Of a stretch of DNA of 25,813 bases, positions 1-7,088 are shown one piece after another (the stretch's first letter is position 1; each line of letters begins with the position of its first letter). A program made the translations under genes and the position numbers. The stretch lies in NCBI GenBank assembly GCA_018661145.1, contig JABJIU010000153.1:1-25813 (forward strand). Direction: 5' to 3'. A model generated the notes under the pieces. The model did not search any database. It was not told where the DNA came from and saw only the letters and a program-made list of their open reading frames with translations. This DNA is from Pseudomonadota bacterium (GTDB lineage Bacteria > Pseudomonadota > Gammaproteobacteria > Arenicellales > UBA868).

Positions 1-325
1 CAAACAGCGTTGCTACCGATGGCTTCTCCATGGTTTCAATACGCCGGATAATGCGCAGGCGCTGATCAAAAAACGCATCCCGATTACCCGCTGCTTCAAC
101 ACCCGCGCCTATTTGTTTTAGGTTCATGCCAACAGAAAAATTGGTTAATCCATCCGCCATAATGACAAAAGCACGGATATTGTTATCTGCAGCAATGTCT
201 TCAATGGCGCCTTCCAATTCGTCGATGTATTCCAGTGTCATACGGTTCAAGGGATCATCGTTGGTAGAGATCACCGCAACGCCGTTGTCCTGCTTTGTGA
301 AGTGAAAAGGTGGTTGATCTACCAT
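1..325 (-). CDS. Enoyl-CoA hydratase/isomerase (crotonase) family protein, N-terminal part
   Basis: The first 108 codons are present and the gene continues past the left edge. The N-terminus reads MVDQPPFHFTKQDNGVAVIS, followed by a short segment with NDDPLNRMT and then IRAFVIMADGLTNFSVGMNL. This is the usual crotonase layout: a beta strand with an early Asn-Xaa-Met-style segment, then the oxyanion-hole strand. In standard crotonases that strand ends in FSAGxD; here it is FSVGMN, so Asp is replaced by Asn. The ATG at 325 has a GAGG about 7 nt upstream and lies 47 nt after the stop of the serine hydrolase gene, so co-transcription is likely. Crotonases act on acyl-CoA thioesters in the cytoplasm (hydration, isomerisation, hydrolysis or C-C cleavage). 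The substrate cannot be told because the catalytic Glu region lies outside the window. Confidence 0.85.
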   Translation of the reverse strand, partial: MVDQPPFHFTKQDNGVAVISTNDDPLNRMTLEYIDELEGAIEDIAADNNIRAFVIMADGLTNFSVGMNLKQIGAGVEAAGNRDAFFDQRLRIIRRIETMEKPSVATLF

Positions 326-372
326 ATTGCCTCACGTGTTAGCTGGTTGCGGGATTTGAGGCGGAGAGGTGG

Positions 373-1695
373 TCAATCGATAATCGCCTGATGAATGGCT
401 TTCGCGAATGCGCCTTGCATCCCGCCACGCGGCTGCTGCAGCATGATCACCGCAACCAACTCGTTTTCGGGATCCGTCCAGGATACCGTACCGGCCGCGC
501 CGCCCCAGCCGAAAGCGCCTTTCTCACGGCCATTGGCTGCGGCGATCGGATCCAGCGTGACAGAGACAGCGTATCCGAAACCCATCCCCTTTTGCGCCTT
601 CGCACCTTTGCCTGAGGTCGCAAAGAGGTCACCAACCTGATTGCTGCCCATCATCTTTACGCTGGCCTGACTCAACAATCGACGCCCAAAAAGCTCGCCG
701 CCATTGAGCAGCATCTGTTCGAAATGAAGAAAATCTTCGGCGGCACTGAGAAGCCCGCCGCCGCCCTTCTTCTTGAGGTCATTCCACAGGATTACTTTTG
801 ATTCCTTATCACTCGGCACATGGAAATAGGTGTTATTCATCTCCAGCGGATTGAACACCCGTTCCTGCATGAATTCATGGAATGGGGTTCCAGAAACTAT
901 TTCGATGATGCGTGGCAATACATCATGGATGCCCACATTGCCGTAGACCCACCGCGTCCCGGGTTGGAAAATCAGCGGCGCCTGAGCAAGTTTAGAAATG
1001 TAGGTCGCGAGCGAATCTTCTTTGCTGCGCTTGATTCCACCGCCCGTGAGACCAGATGTATGCGTGAGCAAATGGTGAATAGTCACAGGCGTCTCGAGAG
1101 GTACGAGACGCTGCAGCGGAACATCTCCCTTGCCCTTGTTGGCCTTGTCCCATTTTTTACCCTTGTTGCTCTTGTCCCATTTCTTGCCCTTGTTGTCGCC
1201 TTCTCCTTTGCTCCAGGCTTTCTTGCCTTCCCCTTTCGCCGGTTTGGCTGAGACCGCTACTTTCTGTTTGGCGAATTCGGGGATGAATTTCGATATGGGA
1301 TCACTCAGACTAATCAGCCCTTCGTCAACTAACATCAGCGTGGCAACGCCTATCACGGGCTTCGCCGAGGAGGCCATAATGTATAAGGCGTCGGGCTCCA
1401 TGATACGGCCCTTTTCGACATCCATTTCGCCATGCGTCGAGAAGTGAACTACCTTGCCGCGTCGGGCTACAATCGTGGCCCCACCCTGGATACGCGCGGC
1501 GTCGATTTGTTCCTGCATCATTTCGTCGATACGACTCAAGCCTTCGGTCGACATGCCGACCGACTCCGCCTTGGCCAGCGGCATCTTTGTGGGGGTATGC
1601 ATCGGTTTCGCCGACAATCCAGAAATCGGCAAAACCAAATACAGTGAAATGGCAAAAAGGACAGGTGTAGCGTTAAGTTTTGGTAACACGTTCAT
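373..1695 (-). CDS. Exported beta-lactamase-fold serine hydrolase with a Lys/Gly-rich insert
   Basis: A 440-aa protein of the class C beta-lactamase/penicillin-binding esterase superfamily (Pfam Beta-lactamase). Residues 1-29 form a signal peptide with a hydrophobic core. The nucleophile motif S-x-x-K is S109-S-A-K112, the Y-x-N motif is Y251-G-N253, HTSG lies at 212-215, and a C-terminal GWGG stands where the KTG/HxG motif is expected. Such proteins are usually periplasmic esterases, peptidases or amidases rather than true beta-lactamases. Between the first two motifs, at about 148-190, sits an odd insert very rich in Lys and Gly with a repeated KGKKWDK unit, encoded by a 27-bp tandem repeat. 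The ATG at 1695 has AAAGGAGA about 8 nt upstream. The gene starts 68 nt after the haloperoxidase lipoprotein stop and probably shares its transcript. The substrate is unknown. Confidence 0.9.
   Translation of the reverse strand: MNVLPKLNATPVLFAISLYLVLPISGLSAKPMHTPTKMPLAKAESVGMSTEGLSRIDEMMQEQIDAARIQGGATIVARRGKVVHFSTHGEMDVEKGRIMEPDALYIMASSAKPVIGVATLMLVDEGLISLSDPISKFIPEFAKQKVAVSAKPAKGEGKKAWSKGEGDNKGKKWDKSNKGKKWDKANKGKGDVPLQRLVPLETPVTIHHLLTHTSGLTGGGIKRSKEDSLATYISKLAQAPLIFQPGTRWVYGNVGIHDVLPRIIEIVSGTPFHEFMQERVFNPLEMNNTYFHVPSDKESKVILWNDLKKKGGGGLLSAAEDFLHFEQMLLNGGELFGRRLLSQASVKMMGSNQVGDLFATSGKGAKAQKGMGFGYAVSVTLDPIAAANGREKGAFGWGGAAGTVSWTDPENELVAVIMLQQPRGGMQGAFAKAIHQAIID
1133..1195. repeat. 27-bp tandem repeat inside the serine hydrolase gene
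   Basis: Two 27-bp units (1133-1159 and 1160-1186) and a 9-bp partial third (1187-1195) are nearly identical. On the plus strand each starts CCCTTGTTG and contains CTTGTCCCATTT. The repeat is in frame and encodes the KGKKWDK(S/A)N units of the hydrolase insert, so copy-number change would lengthen or shorten the insert by nine residues without shifting the frame. Confidence 0.85.
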
Positions 1696-1763
1696 GGTTG
1701 AAGTCTCCTTTGAACCAGGGTTATTCGGGCCAGAAGAGGCAGGCTGAAGACGCCGCTGGCGAG

Positions 1764-4700
1764 TTAGGGCGTCGCCGTACCATTAAAGAAGGTGGTCGCC
1801 TTATCAAATGCATCGGTGCCAATTTCAATACCGATCAAACGGCCGGGAATGTCGTCGGGTGGCGGGTGGATCCCGCCCCAGATGCGCGACAGGCTGCATT
1901 GATCGGATGCATCGCGGTATGTCGCCCACTCCAGCGTCATACTGGCAGACGGTCCGTCCTCGAACACAAGAAAGTCACCCTCCATGACCTCAAACCTGCT
2001 CATGCCACCTGGAAAGAACGGATCGCCCGTTAACGCGGTCAAGACCTCAGCCGCGGCGCGCGAGTAAGTCGAATGCCCGGAAACGTATCCGGCAAACGGC
2101 GGCGTGACGAAGCTTGGCCGTTGGTACGGCCACCAGTTCTCGGCTAGAATCCAATCCACACCGGCTTCGTCGGTGTCCTGATCGTTAATGTAGTCAGGGC
2201 CACGCCACGCCAGCACTTTGATTTTGCCGATGTGCTCGTTACCGTCTCCCGCCAGCGGATCGCCGGTCTCGACCAGTTCGATGTAACCTGGCACCAGCGT
2301 AATGCCGTCGATGTGATAGGACGCCATGCCCGGCTCACTACTCTGCCCCCGGTCCGCCATGGCACGAATCGACGAGATAGGACGGATATAGTCGTACCAA
2401 CCCTTTATTCCCCATGCCGTCACCGCCGCATCGTGCATCGCTCCGCCTAATGTAAAATAGGTTTTGACATCCCACTCGAGTCGGTCCAATTCCTGGCCGG
2501 CCCCCCCACCCATGCGTCGCTGCAATAACGGGTGATCGTTGACCCCGTTGGCGAGCACGAACCAATGTCCCGGTGGCGTTTCCGAATCGGGGCCGTCCGC
2601 CCAGAATTCTGCGAGCACACGCGCATAGTCGCCGCGTGCCACGAATTGTGGGGTATACGGTTCGCCCGTCGCCGGGTTCTCCGCATAACCGATACTGCCG
2701 TCACCACCCTGCAGAGTGTCGTAGAATGTATCGTAATCAGTGAAATCCGTCGGGTATGTGGTGATATTGCCGAGATTGGCCGGTGAGATATCGATCATCA
2801 CCCCGTCACTGGGATCCAGGTGTGACGACCAGATCGAGACCAACGAAAATGCCCATTTGTAATGATCTGCGAGGGCGCCATCGAAGGTCGGTGGCGGACC
2901 GGGATCGTGGTATACGAGGTAATCGAAGCCGTCGCGTTGATACGTTGTCAGATCCTGGGGCGATAGCGCAAACGGCACCACTTGACCCCATTCCGGGCCC
3001 AGAAACTCGGGCGAATCGCTGATCGGATTACCGGACTGATCAATGAACTCGATCAGTGACAATGGCTGCCACCGATTCAGATCCGTAATATCAGGATTAC
3101 CCGGTTCCGCCGGTTCCAGCGGCGCGTTCACCGGCTCATAGAACTGATTTGCATAATCGTCCGCTTCGTTCGCGCCATCGGCGAGACCGAAATCGATAAA
3201 ACATTGCGCGATATGGTTGCCCAGCGCCGCAGCAGAGCCGCTCGTGTAATCGCTGTCTTCATCATCCACATCGTGGCCGAGCGCACTCATGAGCGTTTCG
3301 GCATCGCGTCTAATCGTGCTCGACCCTGGTGAATTGGCAAATCGATGGCGGATGAGGCGATAGGTCGCATAGCTCAGCGCCGTATTTCGTGCTGCCTCGA
3401 CTTCTGCCGGTTCGGGTATCGCGTCAAAATCACACGTGACACCGGCACGCGTACGCCCTAACAACCACGGCACATCCACACTCGCGTAAGCGCTCCAGGC
3501 GTCATACATCGCGGACGATGTATGAAAAAGGTTGCGCGCATGAACTGTGGGCCGGGCAAAATCGTTGCGAATCGCCTGCAGCAAAACCTCATTCCAACTC
3601 CGCGCGACCGACACGTCGGCACCGGGCGCAATACCCGGCACGTAATTCGCAGCAATCGAGACGGTACCGCCCGGCATCATGAACTGCGTAGCGGCGCTGG
3701 TCGGATCGGCAAACGTCCCGCTACCTGTGCTCGTCCAGTGCGAAAAGTAGTACCCTTCCGCCGGCTCATTGGCTTGCACAGGCACAATGTCGCCAATATC
3801 ATAAACGCCGCCGCCCACGCCTTGCGTCACGATCAGATTCAAATTGACCCCGTCCTGCATAATCTCCACGCGCTGATCGACTTCAACGTTCTCGACCCGA
3901 CTGACGATGGAGCCGGGACCGGGCCAGGCAATGTCAATCGACGAAATCAGGTCATCGGCCCCAAGTCCGAAGTGTAGGGTCGACGGCGCTTGTGACAGGT
4001 ATGCCGTTCCGAGATAGACCTCCTGTACCTGACTCCCCGACGCCGTGGTGACTGTTACACGTGCGCCGACGGCTTCGGCATTGGCATCGGTGCCAACCAG
4101 GTCGATGGCAATATAATGATTAGCATTGTCGATCTCATTCTTGAAGATCGTGGGGGACGTGCCGTTGTTGGCAATGAATATGTCGACTTTGCCATCGCGG
4201 TCGTAGTCCGCGCAGACAACCCCACGGCCCTGATCAGTGTGCGTTATCCCCATTTGCGACGCCCGTTCGGTAAACGTGCCATCGCCATTCGACATGAACA
4301 AGCGTGATGGATCGTCTTCGAACTTCGCGCGCGACTGGTGCCCATTGGTGTGAAAAATGTCAGCGTGGCCGTCGTTGTCGAAGTCGGCAAAACAAGCTCC
4401 CCAGCCCCAATCACCTTCGCGCACGCCTGCTTCGTCCGTCACGTCCTCGAAATTGCCCCGACCATCATTGCGATATAGACGGTTGCCAGATCCATTGTTC
4501 GCAGTCTCCGGATCCCAGATACTCGTGACAAACCAATCCATGTCGCCGTCCCGGTCGTAGTCCGCTACCGCGCCACCCATGCCATTCTCATCCGAGATGA
4601 CGTCCATGGTCTGATCGACGAAAAGATCGCCGCCGACTTCGTTTTCCATCACCTGGCTCAACTCGAAGTCACTGGCAAGCAACAGGTCCACATCGCCATC

Positions 4701-7016
4701 TGCATCGATGTCGGTGAGCAGTGGCGTGAACGAGTATTCAGACTCGAAGTTGTTGCCCGAACGACCGATCTCTATCGGGATCCGAAAACTTTCGTCTGTA
4801 TAGGTCCCGCCACCATGGTTCACCCACAGATACTCCGTTTGGCCATCAATTATGCCGGTTCCCCAATGTGCGAAAATCAGGTCCAGATCACCGTCGTTAT
4901 CGTGATCCGCAGCCGCCATGGAATACGTCGCTCGGTTATGCGATATGGACGTGGCGTCATCACCATCGACAAAGGCACCCGTCTGGTCGTTCATGAATAT
5001 CTCGACGCCCTCGTACTGGGCGGAGAGAAAGTCCTTCCATCCATCGCCGTCAAGGTCGACAAAATAGCCCGCCAAATCCATGCGGGTGATGTCGAGGCCA
5101 TTGTTGGTCCGCGCATTGAAACGTGTCCCGTCGAAACTGTAGAGCTTGCCGAGGGTGCTGTGTCCATGGGCGACGAACAACTCCAGCATGCCATCCTTGT
5201 CGATATCAACCAGCGCCAGTCCCCCGCCTAACTCCTGGGCTTCGGATTGCGCGCCATCACCGACGATGGCGTTGTAGCACAAGCCCAGCTCAGTCGTAAC
5301 GTTTCTGAACGACGCTCCGCTGCCACTGCTCTTGCAATGCGCTGGCCCCGATCCACCGCCGGCGGCCGCCGGGGCGGTGATCACGACCCGTTGGTCGACC
5401 GCAACATTGGTTAAACTGCTGGTTACGCGTTCTGCGCTGGGCGCGCCCGGCCAGGCGACATCGATGCGGGTGACTACCTGATCCTCGCCCAGGCCGAAGT
5501 GCAGCGTCTGCGGGCCCTGCGACAGGTACCAGGTACCGAGCTGGACCTCCTGGGTCTGCTCACCGGTAGCCGATGTGATCGTGACGCGTGCACCGATCGC
5601 ATCCGGGTTGGCTCCGGCGCCCACAAGGTCGATCGCAAGATAATGACTGGTGTTGTCCGTTTCATTGAGGTACGCATTGGGCGCGGCACCGTTGTTGCTG
5701 ATCAAAACATCGACCCTGCCATCCGCGTCGATATCTGCGCAGATGACTCCCCGACCCTGGCCGGTGTGGTCGATACCAAACACCGCCGCACCATCGTTAA
5801 AACCACCCTCGCCATCGGCCATAAACAACCGTGTTGCATCGTTCGAATACCGGTCCGAATCAACGAAGCCATTGGTAACCAATAGATCCGTGTGCCCGTC
5901 GTTATTAAAATCGGCAAAACAGCTGCCCCAGCCCCAATCGGCATTGCGCAGTCCGGTCAGGTCGGTCACATCTTCGAAGTTACCGAGCCCGTCGACATTG
6001 CTATACATGCGATTGCCCGTATCGGTGCCGACGTCATCACCCGTTAGGTTGTGGATACTGGAAACAAACCAATCCAGGTCGCCATCCCGATCATAGTCTG
6101 CAACCGTTCCGCCCATACCATTTCTATCGGAGATTACATCCGTCGTAGCATCGACGAATTGCAGGCCTGCCTCGTTGCGCAAGACCTGACTCGATTCGGA
6201 GTCACTGGCGAGCAACAAGTCGGGGTAGCCGTCGTCATCGATGTCGGCAAAGTTCGGGGTAAATGAAAACTCGGCAATGTCAGAACCGTCGAATTCCGCG
6301 CTGCTGGTGATGGCGACCCGGTCGCTGACATCCGTGAACCTGCCTGTGCCATCGTTCTGCCACAGATACTCGGTCAGTGCACTGCGATCCACTATCCCGC
6401 CCCAGTGCGCAAAAAACAGGTCGAGATCGCCGTCCAGATCGTAGTCGGCAGCCGCCATCGAGAAGGTAAAGCGCTGATGGGCGATTCCTGAAGCCGCAGT
6501 CGCCTCGACGAAACTCCCAGTCCCGTCATTCCTAAACACCTCGACCGACTCATACTGAATCGACACGAAGTCCTTCCAACCGTCAGCGTCCAGGTCGACG
6601 AAATAGCCGGCCCGTTCCATTTCCTTCGGTGCAATGCCTTTGTTTCCTGGCAACTCGACAAATCTGCCATCAACAAAGGTAAAAAGTCTGCCCTTCTTAA
6701 TGCTGCCCGGAGTGACGTAGAGCTCGAGGTTGCCATCGTTGTCGATGTCGTCCAGAGCCAGACCGCCGCTTTGGACCGTCTGTTCATTGGAATCTTGAGG
6801 ATCGTTTGGGTCCGCGACGACGTCGTAGTTGAGACCGAGGCTGCTGGTGGCGTCACGGAAGGTGACCGTGGGTTGGCTGGCACCACCACCCTCGACTCCC
6901 CCAGGATTCGGCGTGGGGGCCGCAACCGCTCCTCCACCACCTCCACCACCTCCACCACCGCAGCCGCTCAATAGCAACAGAGCGACAACACTGAGGATAG
7001 GTTGGAGATTAGTCAT
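1764..7016 (-). CDS. Lipoprotein with two FG-GAP/UnbV modules fused to a vanadium-dependent haloperoxidase domain
   Basis: A 1750-aa exported protein. The N-terminus is a lipoprotein signal with lipobox LSGC, followed directly by a run of glycines. Two homologous modules follow (about 50-545 and 565-1050). Each has several DxDxDG calcium-binding FG-GAP/VCBS propeller motifs (such as DYDRDGDLDWF, DFNNDGHTDLL) and ends in an ASPIC/UnbV domain (LSQ..TLHFGLG..., IDVAWPG). About 1055-1130 resembles a bacterial InlB-type repeat (HWTSTGSGTF...). From about 1135 to the end is a vanadium haloperoxidase/PAP2-like domain with all signature residues: K1538 and R1545 (KGWYDYIRP), S1646-G1647-H1648 (SGHS) and R1711/H1717 (SRIWGGIH). 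The K-to-R spacing of 7 and R-to-H spacing of 6 equal those of fungal vanadium chloroperoxidase. Such enzymes oxidise halides with H2O2. The start is uncertain: ATG at 7016 gives the proper lipoprotein signal, and an in-frame TTG lies at 7046. A TonB receptor precedes it. Confidence 0.9.
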   Translation of the reverse strand: MTNLQPILSVVALLLLSGCGGGGGGGGGGAVAAPTPNPGGVEGGGASQPTVTFRDATSSLGLNYDVVADPNDPQDSNEQTVQSGGLALDDIDNDGNLELYVTPGSIKKGRLFTFVDGRFVELPGNKGIAPKEMERAGYFVDLDADGWKDFVSIQYESVEVFRNDGTGSFVEATAASGIAHQRFTFSMAAADYDLDGDLDLFFAHWGGIVDRSALTEYLWQNDGTGRFTDVSDRVAITSSAEFDGSDIAEFSFTPNFADIDDDGYPDLLLASDSESSQVLRNEAGLQFVDATTDVISDRNGMGGTVADYDRDGDLDWFVSSIHNLTGDDVGTDTGNRMYSNVDGLGNFEDVTDLTGLRNADWGWGSCFADFNNDGHTDLLVTNGFVDSDRYSNDATRLFMADGEGGFNDGAAVFGIDHTGQGRGVICADIDADGRVDVLISNNGAAPNAYLNETDNTSHYLAIDLVGAGANPDAIGARVTITSATGEQTQEVQLGTWYLSQGPQTLHFGLGEDQVVTRIDVAWPGAPSAERVTSSLTNVAVDQRVVITAPAAAGGGSGPAHCKSSGSGASFRNVTTELGLCYNAIVGDGAQSEAQELGGGLALVDIDKDGMLELFVAHGHSTLGKLYSFDGTRFNARTNNGLDITRMDLAGYFVDLDGDGWKDFLSAQYEGVEIFMNDQTGAFVDGDDATSISHNRATYSMAAADHDNDGDLDLIFAHWGTGIIDGQTEYLWVNHGGGTYTDESFRIPIEIGRSGNNFESEYSFTPLLTDIDADGDVDLLLASDFELSQVMENEVGGDLFVDQTMDVISDENGMGGAVADYDRDGDMDWFVTSIWDPETANNGSGNRLYRNDGRGNFEDVTDEAGVREGDWGWGACFADFDNDGHADIFHTNGHQSRAKFEDDPSRLFMSNGDGTFTERASQMGITHTDQGRGVVCADYDRDGKVDIFIANNGTSPTIFKNEIDNANHYIAIDLVGTDANAEAVGARVTVTTASGSQVQEVYLGTAYLSQAPSTLHFGLGADDLISSIDIAWPGPGSIVSRVENVEVDQRVEIMQDGVNLNLIVTQGVGGGVYDIGDIVPVQANEPAEGYYFSHWTSTGSGTFADPTSAATQFMMPGGTVSIAANYVPGIAPGADVSVARSWNEVLLQAIRNDFARPTVHARNLFHTSSAMYDAWSAYASVDVPWLLGRTRAGVTCDFDAIPEPAEVEAARNTALSYATYRLIRHRFANSPGSSTIRRDAETLMSALGHDVDDEDSDYTSGSAAALGNHIAQCFIDFGLADGANEADDYANQFYEPVNAPLEPAEPGNPDITDLNRWQPLSLIEFIDQSGNPISDSPEFLGPEWGQVVPFALSPQDLTTYQRDGFDYLVYHDPGPPPTFDGALADHYKWAFSLVSIWSSHLDPSDGVMIDISPANLGNITTYPTDFTDYDTFYDTLQGGDGSIGYAENPATGEPYTPQFVARGDYARVLAEFWADGPDSETPPGHWFVLANGVNDHPLLQRRMGGGAGQELDRLEWDVKTYFTLGGAMHDAAVTAWGIKGWYDYIRPISSIRAMADRGQSSEPGMASYHIDGITLVPGYIELVETGDPLAGDGNEHIGKIKVLAWRGPDYINDQDTDEAGVDWILAENWWPYQRPSFVTPPFAGYVSGHSTYSRAAAEVLTALTGDPFFPGGMSRFEVMEGDFLVFEDGPSASMTLEWATYRDASDQCSLSRIWGGIHPPPDDIPGRLIGIEIGTDAFDKATTFFNGTATP
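6932..6958. repeat. 9-bp tandem repeat coding the glycine linker after the lipobox
   Basis: Three exact copies of CTCCACCAC on the plus strand encode part of the nine-glycine run that follows the lipidated Cys of the haloperoxidase lipoprotein. Slippage in 9-bp steps would change the tether length by three residues and leave the frame intact. Confidence 0.8.
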
Positions 7017-7046
7017 GTGAATAGGAAAAGTACTCCGGCAAACCAA

Positions 7047-7070
7047 AACGCACCGCCTAAGCAGTGCGTT
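7047..7070 (-). terminator. Hairpin between TonB receptor and haloperoxidase lipoprotein
   Basis: On the minus strand a 10-bp stem (AACGCACTGC pairing with GCGGTGCGTT, one G-T pair) closes a TTAG tetraloop. It begins 18 nt after the receptor stop codon. Only a short T-run follows (TTTT overlapping the stem end, then GGTTT), so it would be a leaky intrinsic terminator or an RNA processing/stability element that lowers expression of the downstream lipoprotein gene. On the plus strand no T-tract follows it. Confidence 0.55.
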
Positions 7071-7088
7071 CCGTTAAACCCTCTAGCG

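Noticed and set aside
820..1251. 143-aa plus-strand ORF with hydrophobic end
   Set aside because: Antisense shadow of the serine hydrolase; its hydrophobic stretch is the reverse reading of the Lys-rich repeat.
6392..6958. 188-aa minus-strand ORF inside the lipoprotein gene
   Set aside because: It is a shadow frame of the FG-GAP region, rich in Arg, Ser and Thr from out-of-frame reading.
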